This document shows, one piece after another, positions 53,837-62,243 of a DNA stretch of 64,000 bases. Both the position numbers and the translations under genes were made by a program. Numbering within the stretch: the stretch's first letter is position 1; each line of letters opens with the position of its first letter. The notes below the pieces were generated by a model. The model was not told where the DNA came from, did not search any database, and saw only the letters and a list, made by a program, of their open reading frames with translations. This DNA is from Thermogutta sp039793925 (GTDB taxonomy: Bacteria > Planctomycetota > Planctomycetia > Pirellulales > Thermoguttaceae), in NCBI RefSeq assembly GCF_039793925.1, contig NZ_JBAMME010000307.1, positions 1 through 64,000 on the forward strand, written 5' to 3'.

Positions 53837-55156
53837 TCATTTCTCCCCCCCGCTTGCCGGTGAATTCCCTCGAAGCCACTCCGACAGTTCAACGCGATGA
53901 TAGGGCCTTTTTGTCACCGGGGGCTGTCCCCGCGCCAGATGCAGTGTCAAATACTCCGGATCAAAAACCATCGATTGAATCGTCAGAAAACGCAGGTTGA
54001 CCTCATCCAGCTTCCGCTCGAGGGTGGGCAGGTCGATTCGCGGCAGATCGGCCGCCTCCATCAATCGCTCGTATCTCCAGGAGAACATCAGTGTGCGTAA
54101 CCGTGGCGTGCGAAAGTGATTTGTACAGGCGAGCAGCCCATCCTCGGCATAGCGAACTTCCACACTCCTCGGCGTGATTTCCGCCACGGCCGCCTTCTGC
54201 CGATCGCAAAGGACGATGTTGAGCAGCGTCGTACGTGGAGAGGAACGCAAAAGCTCAATAGCTTCATCCACCCTAGCGCACTGTTCCATGATCCGACGCA
54301 AGAGCATTGCATAAGGCATACCCTGGGGCGAAAACATGGGGGCTCTATCCGCTGTTGTACGCACTTCATGCACGGCTAGGCACAGGCCCATTTCGTTCAT
54401 GCCCGACAGGCAACCAATGAAACCCGGAAATCCCACCGAGGCAAAACGGTACCGTTTACCCGGCTGATCATACACCTTCACAATCGTGTAACGATAAAGT
54501 TGACGCGGCGAGAAGAAATCGAGATTTCGGCCGAAAAGCATTGTCCCGGTGGCGCTTCGCTCGGGTAAAACCACCAGTGACGAGCACGCCAGATCGCGAT
54601 ACATATCGGGAAGGGCATTAACGGCCAGCAGTTCGTCCGGGGAAACACCAGCCTTTTTTGCGAGGCTTGTCAATTCTCGACGGTAATCCTCGGGAATAAA
54701 TCGCCAGAGGTTCCGGCCGCGGACCACCAGGCCTTCCCAACCGCCTGGATAGGCCAGCGTGGCCAGAAAATCCTGGGGTGCCGCTACCAGATTCGCCGTC
54801 CCATCTCCGGTCAGGACCGCTTCCTGCTCCGCAATTGCTTCCGGATCACCGCGCAGGATCAGAACGGGCACGTGATTGATAATACGAAGGGCCCCCGCTT
54901 CGTGCTCGCCCTCCCGATAGACTTCCGGGAGCGATTCATCGCGTGACGAGGCATCCGTCCCCTGAGCCGGCCCCTCGTCTTCCCCGAAAAGTGACAGGAC
55001 TCTTTCTCGAAGTGCCGACCACCAGGAACGGCCGGCCGGTTCGTGCGCCAGTGCTGGTCCTGGAAAGAGCAGCCCATCTGCTGCCGTGAATAGGAGCAGT
55101 CCTACCAGAAGAAGTCCCGTCGCCAGAACGGCCGTTTTTTGAGAAAATCGTCTCAT
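53837..55156 (-). CDS. C45-type autoproteolytic acyltransferase/hydrolase, exported
   Basis: 439 residues from the ATG at 55156. A hydrophobic signal or anchor (8-28) precedes a low-complexity region, then an N-terminal-nucleophile-type domain. The candidate nucleophile C191 lies in DLACSSLVVLPERSATGTMLFGRNLDFFS; GFIGCLSGMNEMGLCLAVHEV and NIVLCDRQKAAVAEITPRSVEVRYAEDGLLACTNHF are typical of the acyl-CoA:6-APA acyltransferase-like (C45) family. Those enzymes cut themselves before the Cys and act on amides or acyl groups. The substrate here is unknown. Confidence 0.82.
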   Translation of the reverse strand: MRRFSQKTAVLATGLLLVGLLLFTAADGLLFPGPALAHEPAGRSWWSALRERVLSLFGEDEGPAQGTDASSRDESLPEVYREGEHEAGALRIINHVPVLILRGDPEAIAEQEAVLTGDGTANLVAAPQDFLATLAYPGGWEGLVVRGRNLWRFIPEDYRRELTSLAKKAGVSPDELLAVNALPDMYRDLACSSLVVLPERSATGTMLFGRNLDFFSPRQLYRYTIVKVYDQPGKRYRFASVGFPGFIGCLSGMNEMGLCLAVHEVRTTADRAPMFSPQGMPYAMLLRRIMEQCARVDEAIELLRSSPRTTLLNIVLCDRQKAAVAEITPRSVEVRYAEDGLLACTNHFRTPRLRTLMFSWRYERLMEAADLPRIDLPTLERKLDEVNLRFLTIQSMVFDPEYLTLHLARGQPPVTKRPYHRVELSEWLRGNSPASGGEK

Positions 55157-55358
55157 GAATTGAGCACCTGCCGGCACGACCGCAAATCTGCTCTGTCCAA
55201 ACCGAGGCTATCCCCTTTCAATCGTATAGAGGTCTCCATGCCTGTGCAACGCGAGCACCGATCAGGTGTGTCTTTCTTGATATTGAGTCGGTGAATTTCA
55301 GAAAAGTACACTTGGGTAACTTCTGCCTGCAACAAGGGTAAGAGAAATACCGACGGTG

Positions 55359-55655
55359 TCAGCCTGTGGGGTTTTCAATCCATCGGGCGTAACATCGTGC
55401 GCAGAGGTAAAAGCTCATCCGACGATAGACCTGGTCCATCGCTTCTTGAGCCGACAGTTGCGAAAGCTCTTCCAGGACATCCCGGAAAGCCTTGTTGAGG
55501 TCGCTGGGAAAATCGTCGAAGTCGAACTGGGGTGGCGAGGGGTCGGCCATGGCCTCAATGTTGATGAGATAACAGGATCCCCGACCGAGGTGCAGCTCCA
55601 CGCCACATCGCTGACAGGCCACCGGGTATTGATACGCAGGGTCATCCCGACTCAT
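55359..55655 (-). CDS. Small two-CxxC protein of unknown function
   Basis: 98 residues. Two cysteine pairs, CQRC near the N-terminus and CARC near the C-terminus, are spaced as for a zinc-binding site; between them is an acidic helix (DLNKAFRDVLEELSQLSAQEAMDQVYRRM). I do not recognise the family beyond that. It is probably a small cytoplasmic zinc protein. The ribosome binding site is weak. Confidence 0.65.
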   Translation of the reverse strand: MSRDDPAYQYPVACQRCGVELHLGRGSCYLINIEAMADPSPPQFDFDDFPSDLNKAFRDVLEELSQLSAQEAMDQVYRRMSFYLCARCYARWIENPTG

Positions 55656-55989
55656 ACCGGCATTTTAGCCTATCCCCAATCTCCTGCTCAACAAATCGGC
55701 GCGCTCAGGCAGTCCGTCTCGTTGGGTCGATCTGGCGTGCGCGAAAAGCGGACGTGACGAGTACGTCCCTCCGGGAAACGCGAAGGGGTACCCTCCTCGC
55801 GCCCACCGCGGGCTCCTTTTTCATTTGCCAGACAACGTCGGGTCCCTTTCTCACCATTCTTCGTCGGTGCTTCGAGCGCGAGCCGGTCGCGGCAATAGAC
55901 CCAGGAACCGCCTTGGATCCCTCGAATCGCAAGCCGATTGGCCCCGGCGGCATCTGCTTTTTCGTCCGATGCGCAGCTTGCCGGCTGCG

Positions 55990-58302
55990 TCAAGGTTGTT
56001 CCGCCGCTGGCTCATAAACGACGCCGTGTACCGGGCCCGACTTGAGCCGTTTGCGCCAGAGTTCGATGGCCCGCCGCCGCTCAGTGGGGGAGCTTTGCGG
56101 CTCGTAGGTGAGCGTCATTTGCGTCACCTGTCGAAGCATCAGCGATGCCAGGACACGGATGGCCAGCTTTTCGTGATCCAGGTACTGGATGAGTTCCTCG
56201 GCTTGGGCGAGTGTGAGTTGCGTGGAGGGATAGCGCCAGAGCATCGCGTAGCCAATCGCCCCATCTGAGACCAGAACGCGCTCTGCCGCACGACGGACGC
56301 TGGCTGCCAGAGTCGGCGAAATACGCACGAGCTGACGCAAGATGATCCACGTCTCACGCCAATAGGCGCGCTGATCGGAGTCCTCCAGCGTTTTCCAGAG
56401 ATCGTCGGGGACTCCCAAATAGGCGAGGCTTCGGCGGGCCAGCCAGGCCACTTCTCGCTGACGTACGGCGGAATTTTCTCGGAGCACCTGGAGGGGATCT
56501 TTTTCGGTATCACGGAGCGCTCGCTCCAGCACAGCCATGGCCCGTTCTTCGATGATCGCCGCAGTCTCAGCAGCGGGCCGAATCCACTCGGGCTGATTCT
56601 CCAGCGGGGCTGTCTGCAGCTCTGATTCACTCAATCGGACCTGAACCGGTGCGCGGAGAACGAGCGGACGTGTTCGCCCGCTGTCCAACCATCGGGCAGC
56701 TCCACCAAGCACGTAAAGATCGGTGACCCAGGGGACGGGCTGCGTTTCCGGATCACCGGCGCAATCCTGATTGCGCTGCACCGCCAGGGCCACCATGGTG
56801 TTTTGGTCGTTGAGTTCTAAGATCCCTTCGAGAGGACCGCAAGTGAGCCGGAGACTTGCTCCGTTGGGTGCCGTGGCTGTAATGGCCAGATTTCCGTAGG
56901 TGACACGCAGACCCACGCGCCCCTGAGCGTCCACAGGGGCCAGTTCCCAGAAAACAGGGCCAATGCATTCAACCTCCAGGGTCTCACCCAACCGGAGTTT
57001 GGGCCGGAAAGATGGCGGTACCAAAAAACTGTCGCCCGTTTTCACCTGCTGTTCCGGAGAGACCCGTTGCGCCGGGCGATTCGGCAGGGTTAGGAACAGG
57101 ACCTGCGGCAACCGGGGATCTGGGAGAAGCGACCCAATGGGTTCTGGGGGGAGGGGCGCCACGTCGACCGGCGGCACAGCATCCGGAATTGTGCCTCCAG
57201 GTAAGCTCGTTGATGGTGCCGGGGGGACGGGTAGAGGTGCCGGAAGGAGATCACCCACCGGCGGCCTGGGTGACTGCGGAAGTTGTGGCGACACCGCCAC
57301 GTCGGTCGGCGGCGGACTGGGTTGCGCAGACAACTCTGCCGGTGGCATCATCGGTTGCTGAGGAGAGGCAGTGGGTGCTTCAGCGACCGGAACTCCTGGG
57401 GAAGCCTGCTGGACAGGCTGGCCTGTTTCAGAGGGCATATCTGGGGGAGCCGGGCTGGAGGCCCCTGTAGCGGGACGCACTTCCGTGGTATCCCCCGTAG
57501 GAGTTTCGGCGGCAGGCCGAGAAGATACACCCTCTTCCTGCGACGGCTGATTTACAGATTCCGTAGAGCCAGTCGCCTTCGAATCCGCGGGTTTGGTTGG
57601 GGAAGTCGGTTGACTTTCTCCCAGGCCAGCCTCTGGACCTTTCGTCGCCAGGACGGTTTCCGACTGACTGGGAGATGGCCACGACATTCGATAGACAAGC
57701 AGTCCACCCACCACAGCAAATCCCAAAATCAACAGCACGGAAAGCCCCAACAACCACCACCGATAGCTGCGCTCGGAAACATTGGACACAAATTGGGCTT
57801 CCGCCCGCGGTCGGATCGGGGAGGCGCCGGTTGGCTGAGTTTCGGCCGGTGGAAATCCCTCCACGTCGGCAGTGAGGTCCCGCGCAATTCGTTCCACGGC
57901 AGATTCCTGCTGGGCTGCCACTTGGGGAAGTTTGTAAATCTTTTCGCGGAGGGCCGGGGCCACCTCGGCTGGTTCTCCCAGCACAAGGGCGAGAATCTGG
58001 TGGCAGGCTGCTACTTCTGCAAGTTCGATGTCCGACTCCAGGCATACCTTTTCAAAGTCGGCGACCTTCTCTGCAGGCAAGGTGTTGTCGAGATACTCCG
58101 CCACGGTGTTGGGGTCGAGACTCTCACGGTGATCGAGGACCTCTGGGGCCCCGAGCTTGTCCTTGCGGAGAAGTTCCCGGATTCGCCGAATGAGGGCCTT
58201 CGCCACTTCGCTTTCTTCAATCTTTTTGCCCAATTCAGCGGCATCTGCAGGCTCGAGAACGTTGTCCAGATAGGCCAGAAGTGTCCGTAGGGTCAACCGC
58301 AT
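55990..58302 (-). CDS. Large membrane protein with duplicated anti-sigma-like N-terminal modules
   Basis: 770 residues from the ATG at 58302 (GGAGG upstream). Residues 1-120 hold two similar helical modules, each opening with (L/V)xAYLDN-type sequence: LRTLLAYLDNVLEPADAAELGKKI and NTVAEYLDNTLPAEKVADFEKVC. They look like zf-HC2/anti-sigma domains, but zinc ligands are not evident. One membrane helix lies near 185-207 (WWLLGLSVLLILGFAVVGGLLVY). Residues 210-390 are Pro/Ser/Thr/Glu-rich linker. The C-terminal half (about 400-770) is globular, with LRLGETLEVECIGPVFWELAPVDAQGRVGLRVTYGN, and has no domain I recognise. No sigma factor gene adjoins it. Confidence 0.8.
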   Translation of the reverse strand: MRLTLRTLLAYLDNVLEPADAAELGKKIEESEVAKALIRRIRELLRKDKLGAPEVLDHRESLDPNTVAEYLDNTLPAEKVADFEKVCLESDIELAEVAACHQILALVLGEPAEVAPALREKIYKLPQVAAQQESAVERIARDLTADVEGFPPAETQPTGASPIRPRAEAQFVSNVSERSYRWWLLGLSVLLILGFAVVGGLLVYRMSWPSPSQSETVLATKGPEAGLGESQPTSPTKPADSKATGSTESVNQPSQEEGVSSRPAAETPTGDTTEVRPATGASSPAPPDMPSETGQPVQQASPGVPVAEAPTASPQQPMMPPAELSAQPSPPPTDVAVSPQLPQSPRPPVGDLLPAPLPVPPAPSTSLPGGTIPDAVPPVDVAPLPPEPIGSLLPDPRLPQVLFLTLPNRPAQRVSPEQQVKTGDSFLVPPSFRPKLRLGETLEVECIGPVFWELAPVDAQGRVGLRVTYGNLAITATAPNGASLRLTCGPLEGILELNDQNTMVALAVQRNQDCAGDPETQPVPWVTDLYVLGGAARWLDSGRTRPLVLRAPVQVRLSESELQTAPLENQPEWIRPAAETAAIIEERAMAVLERALRDTEKDPLQVLRENSAVRQREVAWLARRSLAYLGVPDDLWKTLEDSDQRAYWRETWIILRQLVRISPTLAASVRRAAERVLVSDGAIGYAMLWRYPSTQLTLAQAEELIQYLDHEKLAIRVLASLMLRQVTQMTLTYEPQSSPTERRRAIELWRKRLKSGPVHGVVYEPAAEQP

Positions 58303-58519
58303 GGGTTCGCCTCCGCGAGGTGTGAGGGGTTCTCTCGACAAAGTCTCGGCCGGAAACCGTTGACCTCAAATTTCCCGGTGAGGTTTCCGGCTCAATGGGA
58401 AACGCCGAATCTGCCAGACCACCCCACCACCTTATTAGTGGCCGGATCAACAAAATTTCGTACAAAAACTTTTGGGAATCTGGAGCTCTGAAAAGGCGGG
58501 AAGAAGGCGAGGTAGCTGT

Positions 58520-58548
58520 TTGACAGTCTTTCGATGGCCACCTACAAT
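58520..58548 (+). promoter_or_regulatory. Sigma-70-type promoter for the dksA-like gene
   Basis: A perfect TTGACA (58520-58525), a 17 bp spacer and TACAAT (58543-58548). An in-frame ATG at 58534 falls inside this promoter and is ruled out as the start; the real start is ATG 58606. Confidence 0.8.
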
Positions 58549-58605
58549 CGAATTTTGACCCTGATAGTGGCCACAGTTTTGCTTGGCACCGGTGAGGTGT
58601 GGACA

Positions 58606-59004
58606 ATGAAGAATGAGTCGTTGAAAAAAGAAGAACTGGAATATTTCCGCAAGGAGTTGCTGGCCCTGCGGGAGCGTATTTCGGGCAACGTTCGTTATCT
58701 AACTCAGGCCGCTCTCAATCAAAACGAAGAAGGGCTGGCGGGGCGTGCAGGATCGTCCATCCATCCGGCGGAGTTGGGCAGCGACAATTATGAGCAAGAA
58801 TTCACGCTCTCTCTCGTGGAGAACGAGAGGGAAGTTCTCGAGCGCGTCAACGCTGCACTCAAGGCCATCGAAGAGGGCACCTACGGCAAATGCGAGATGT
58901 GCGGCCAGCGAATTCCCAAAATCCGCCTGAAAGCCATCCCCTACGCGACGACCTGCGTCAAATGTGCTGAAGAAAGCGAGCGGCAGGCCTCAGAGTCGCA
59001 GTAA
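58606..59004 (+). CDS. TraR/DksA family zinc-finger protein
   Basis: 132 residues. A long N-terminal coiled coil (LKKEELEYFRKELLALRERISG) is followed by the zinc finger with C96, C99, C117 and C120 (KCEMCGQRIPKIRLKAIPYATTCVKC). The acidic pair expected at the coiled-coil tip of true DksA is not obvious. DksA-type proteins bind the RNA polymerase secondary channel; here the target is not known. GAGGTG precedes the ATG. Confidence 0.88.
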   Translation: MKNESLKKEELEYFRKELLALRERISGNVRYLTQAALNQNEEGLAGRAGSSIHPAELGSDNYEQEFTLSLVENEREVLERVNAALKAIEEGTYGKCEMCGQRIPKIRLKAIPYATTCVKCAEESERQASESQ

Positions 59005-59042
59005 GTGGCTTTTCTCTTGCATAGGCATAGTGTCCTCCATAT

Positions 59043-59074
59043 AAAAAACGACCGCCGGCATGGGCCGACGGTCG
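59043..59074 (-). terminator. Intrinsic terminator for the glutamate-synthase-like gene
   Basis: Read on the minus strand, CGACCG pairs with CGGTCG (59074-59049) within a longer, slightly imperfect stem, followed by TTTTTT (59048-59043). It lies 36 bp past the stop of the minus-strand gene. Confidence 0.85.
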
Positions 59075-59109
59075 CCTCTTGGATGTCCTGTGCAGATTAA
59101 GGCCTGGCG

Positions 59110-60756
59110 CTACTTCTTAAGAATCTCAAGCGCTTTATCATGCTGAGCATCGAGCATGAAGGGGATGCCCGTGACCTCGGCCGTCTCGCGGTTGGCGGCC
59201 ATCAGGTCTTCCCGACGGATCGCACTAATGCTGAACCGACGAGCACCGGCCATCAGTTGCTGAAGTCCAGCCATGAGCTTATCCACCAGGCAGCAAACGG
59301 CCACGGCGCCAAACGGGATATTTTTCATTTCTTCGGCACCGACCTTGGCTTTGACAGTCTCCCAGGCCGCAAAGATTTCCTCCGGCTTTTGGCCGATCGC
59401 CGTCACGCTGGGAGGAAGGCTCTCCCAATTGCCATTGACGGCAGCTCGGCGTTCCGGCCGCAGGACACCTTCGATATTGCTGCCCAAAAAGCCGGGAATC
59501 ATCATGGCGCGGCCCATGCACACGAGCTTTGTGTAGGGGGCGCAGAGGGCCAGTGCTTTGAAGATGTGGTCTTCGCGACCGAATCCACCACCCAGTGAAA
59601 TATCCGGAGGCTGGATCCCGCGCTGTTTGAGGACCTGGCAGTATTCATAAGTTTTGGCGTGGAGATGGAGCGAGGGGACGCCCCAGTATTCCATCATGTT
59701 CCAGGGGCTCATGCCCGTACCGCCTCCGGCGCCATCGATGGTCAAAAGATCGAGCTTGGCGTCCGCGGCGCAGCGAAGCGCCAGGGCCAGGGCCTCCATC
59801 CCATAGGCCCCCGTCTTCAGCGAGATCCGCTTATAGCCCAGTTTCCGGAAGAAGTCAATCGAGTTCATAAAGTCCTCGTACACGTCTTCCGCCGAGTGGA
59901 GGTGGGAAGCCCCCAGGCGGCTGTGTCGGGCAAACGAACGGAGGGCACCGGAACGATAGGCGGCTTCAGCGACCGGATCATAGGGATCGGGATCCACAAT
60001 GTAACCACGGTCCTTGAGGAACCGCGCGTATTCGATATCCGTCACCTGAATTTCGCCCCCGATGTCCTTAGCACCCTGGCCCCATTTCAACTCCAAAATG
60101 ACCTTATCACCGAATTTTTCGATCAGGTACTGCGCCACACCATTGCGAGTGTCCTCCACGTTCATTTGCACAATGATGGCGCCGTAACCGTCGTAATAGC
60201 GGAGGAATGAATTGACCCGGCGGTCCATCTCGGGAGATTCCACCACCCGGCCGTCTTTAAACACCGATTTGCGGTCCACTCCCACAACGTTCTCACCAAC
60301 CACAATGGGAAATCCGCACAGCGCGGCGCCGATGGCGAAGGAATCCCAGTACTTGGCCGCCACAAATGTGGAGCCCAGCGCACCGGTCATGATCGGGACG
60401 CGGCACTTGGTTTTGACCTCGCGGCCGAATTCGGTGGACACATCCACGCGTGGAAAGACGCAGTCGTCGGGGGAGTCCGTCATCCCCGGTGGCAAACCTG
60501 TGGCATCGTAGGCGTAACCCTGAATGCGTAAAGCATGATACCCAACGCCCAGAGCCACAATATTGGCGGAGCCGGCGGTCACATTGCCGAAGTCTCGTGG
60601 GTAGAGCAACTTTCTGCCGACCAGCGAGCTGAGCCAGGTTTCGCACTTCCCCTTGCAGTCGGATTCGCAAAGGGTGCACAAACCAGAATCGGCTGGGTTC
60701 CCCCGGTTCACCGTTCCCAGAACATCGTTTTGCTTGCGGTACTGAATGAAACTCAT
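59110..60756 (-). CDS. FMN-binding glutamate synthase family protein
   Basis: 548 residues covering the FMN/Fe-S synthase domain of glutamate synthase with no N-terminal glutaminase domain. The start is unusual: C27, C30, C34 and C38 (CTLCESDCKGKC) form a ferredoxin-like cysteine group. The core has VPIMTGALGSTFVAAKYWDSFAIGAALCGFPIVVGENVVG, ELKWGQGAKDIGGEIQVTDIEYARF, RISLKTGAYGMEALALALRCAADAKLDLLTIDGAGGGTGMSPW and YTKLVCMGRAMMIPGF. Similar stand-alone GltB-like proteins occur in archaea and anaerobes; the substrate may be glutamate or another amino acid. It is divergent from an NrpR-type regulator. Confidence 0.88.
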   Translation of the reverse strand: MSFIQYRKQNDVLGTVNRGNPADSGLCTLCESDCKGKCETWLSSLVGRKLLYPRDFGNVTAGSANIVALGVGYHALRIQGYAYDATGLPPGMTDSPDDCVFPRVDVSTEFGREVKTKCRVPIMTGALGSTFVAAKYWDSFAIGAALCGFPIVVGENVVGVDRKSVFKDGRVVESPEMDRRVNSFLRYYDGYGAIIVQMNVEDTRNGVAQYLIEKFGDKVILELKWGQGAKDIGGEIQVTDIEYARFLKDRGYIVDPDPYDPVAEAAYRSGALRSFARHSRLGASHLHSAEDVYEDFMNSIDFFRKLGYKRISLKTGAYGMEALALALRCAADAKLDLLTIDGAGGGTGMSPWNMMEYWGVPSLHLHAKTYEYCQVLKQRGIQPPDISLGGGFGREDHIFKALALCAPYTKLVCMGRAMMIPGFLGSNIEGVLRPERRAAVNGNWESLPPSVTAIGQKPEEIFAAWETVKAKVGAEEMKNIPFGAVAVCCLVDKLMAGLQQLMAGARRFSISAIRREDLMAANRETAEVTGIPFMLDAQHDKALEILKK

Positions 60757-60940
60757 CGTACGTCTCCCGGAAGTCTAAAAACCGCAGATCTGCCGAGCAA
60801 TTGGCAACAAGATAGAAAAGGGATCGGTATTATCTTACCAATTCTCCAGAATTCGTCAACCCGATGTTACGAGGGAAATCAGCAAATTCTCCGTCGCTCA
60901 GTTTAGCAGTTCACACATCGGAAATGTTGCTATTTGAAAA

Positions 60941-60962
60941 GAATTGGCAATATTGCCGATTC
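60941..60962. repeat. Palindrome, candidate NrpR operator
   Basis: The perfect core GGCAATATTGCC (60946-60957) is extended by GAAT on the left and ATTC on the right with one mismatch between core and arms on each side. It lies near the middle of the divergent region. Confidence 0.55.
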
Positions 60963-60973
60963 TTGGGCAGTTT

Positions 60974-60990
60974 TCGGCAAGATTGTTGCC
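60974..60990 (+). promoter_or_regulatory. Sigma-54-like -24/-12 element toward nrpR
   Basis: TCGGCAAG, 4 bases, TTGCC, close to the consensus TTGGCACG-N4-TTGCW with the GG-to-GC spacing kept. Also an inverted repeat GGCAA-N5-TTGCC, so it could instead be an operator. Confidence 0.45.
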
Positions 60991-61047
60991 TTGTAAACTA
61001 ATTGAATGCCAGATGAACCCTGGTTTCGGAAAGTCAGATCGGTTTGT

Positions 61048-61064
61048 TGCCAATCATCTGCCAA
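61048..61064 (-). promoter_or_regulatory. Sigma-54-like element toward the GltB-like gene
   Basis: On the minus strand TTGGCAGA, 4 bases, TGGCA. The -24 part is exact over TTGGCA; the -12 part has one change from TTGCA. It lies about 290 bp upstream of that gene, far but not impossible. Confidence 0.35.
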
Positions 61065-61135
61065 AGGTTATTCCAGGCGGTTGCGCAGTCTTTCGGGGAA
61101 TTCCCAACCAATGCGTCGAGCCACGAGGTTTTTTC

Positions 61136-62200
61136 ATGAGACGAAAATCGTCATCACCGCGAATGCCTGAAGAAATGCCCGTCTCCCGTCGGGAAGAGCG
61201 CAAGTCCCGCCATAGGATGGAAATCCTCCGCGTTCTTCGTAAGTCGCAGCAGCCTCTCACGTCAGGTGAGATTGCCGAGGCGCTGGCCTCGTCGGGCTAC
61301 TTGATCAGCGAACGGACGGTCCGCCTCTACCTCAACGAACTCGATCGCGAAGGATTGACAATCTCCTACGGCCATCGCGGTCATACGATCTCCGATAAAG
61401 GCCTCGCCGAGTTGCGAATTGCTCAGACGGTTCAGCGGGTCGGATATCTCTCCGCCCGTATCGACGAAATGACCTACAAGATGACCTTTGATTTGGAGCG
61501 CCGCACGGGCACGGTGGTGGTCAATACGTCAGTGGTCAATCCGCGGGATCTTGCCCAGTGTCTGGATGCGGTGTGCCAGGTTTTCTACAAGGGCTACGGC
61601 ATGGGCCGGCGGCTGGCCATCCTGGAACCTGGCGAAACAATCGGCGGTGTTCAGATTCCTCCCGGGAAAATTGGATTCTGCACGATCTGCTCCATCACCT
61701 TCAACAGTGTGCTGCTCAAGCACGGCATTCCCACCGCCTCGCGATTTGGCGGCCTGCTGGAACTTCGCAATGGCAAGCCCGTGCGATTCGCAGAGATCAT
61801 TCATTACGACGGAACAAGTATTGATCCATTGGAAGTGTTCATCCGCAGCCGAATGACGAATTACCGAGGGGCAATCACGGATGGAAATGGGTTGATCGGG
61901 GCGAGCTTCCGGGAAATTCCCGAGGACGCCCGGGAAGTGGTCCTTCATCTAGAAGAAGAGATGGCCCGTATCGGGTTGGGCGGCCTGATGACGGTGGGGC
62001 TTCCCTCGCAACCCGTGCTCGGGATCCCCGTCATTTCAGGCCGTGTGGGAGTGATCGTGATCGCCGGACTCAACCCGATCGCCATTCTTGAGGAAATTGG
62101 CTATCAGGTTTACTCCCGGGCGCTCAGCGGTCTGCTCGACTTTAGCCGCTTGATCACGGTGGATGATTTGCCCGACGTGCTCCAAAAGTATCTGACCTAG
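61136..62200 (+). CDS. nrpR: NrpR-type nitrogen regulator (single DUF128 domain)
   Basis: 354 residues from the ATG at 61136, with ACGAGG 7 bases upstream; an upstream in-frame stretch has no family character. A winged helix-turn-helix (about 22-90: RMEILRVLRKSQQPLTSGEIAEALASSGYLISERTVRLYLNELDREGL) is followed by one NrpR/DUF128 domain (about 100-350) with MTFDLERRTGTVVVNTSVV, GPG-like GMGRRLAILEPGETIGGVQIPPGKIGFCTICSITFNSVLLKHGIPTASRFGGLLEL and GLMTVGLPSQPVLGIPVISGRVGVIVIAGLNPIAILEE. In methanogens NrpR represses nitrogen genes and is released by 2-oxoglutarate. The target here is probably the divergent gene and itself. Confidence 0.9.
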   Translation: MRRKSSSPRMPEEMPVSRREERKSRHRMEILRVLRKSQQPLTSGEIAEALASSGYLISERTVRLYLNELDREGLTISYGHRGHTISDKGLAELRIAQTVQRVGYLSARIDEMTYKMTFDLERRTGTVVVNTSVVNPRDLAQCLDAVCQVFYKGYGMGRRLAILEPGETIGGVQIPPGKIGFCTICSITFNSVLLKHGIPTASRFGGLLELRNGKPVRFAEIIHYDGTSIDPLEVFIRSRMTNYRGAITDGNGLIGASFREIPEDAREVVLHLEEEMARIGLGGLMTVGLPSQPVLGIPVISGRVGVIVIAGLNPIAILEEIGYQVYSRALSGLLDFSRLITVDDLPDVLQKYLT

Positions 62201-62243
62201 GCCAGGCTGAAAAGTTGGGCATTTCCCCTGCGATAGCGCGCTC

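Larger units (their letters stand above)
60757..61135. promoter_or_regulatory. Divergent regulatory region between GltB-like gene and nrpR
   Basis: 379 bp, AT-rich in the middle. It contains at least five GGCA/TGCC-type motifs, including the palindrome at 60941 and two sigma-54-like elements listed separately, plus TTGGCAAC (60801-60808) next to the glutamate-synthase-like gene. Confidence 0.55.

Noticed and set aside
55143..55160. TCATGAATTG near the start of the C45-type gene as a further repeat copy
   Set aside because: Only the centre matches; the GGGG and CCCC arms are missing and it overlaps a start codon.
57283..58290. 335-codon open frame opposite the anti-sigma-like gene
   Set aside because: It is antisense to the Pro-rich linker and N-terminal modules; composition (Arg/Gly/Trp-rich) is that of a shadow frame.
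58534..58605. Upstream ATG as start of the dksA-like gene
   Set aside because: This ATG lies within a near-consensus promoter, upstream of the predicted transcription start, and the extra residues do not fit the family.
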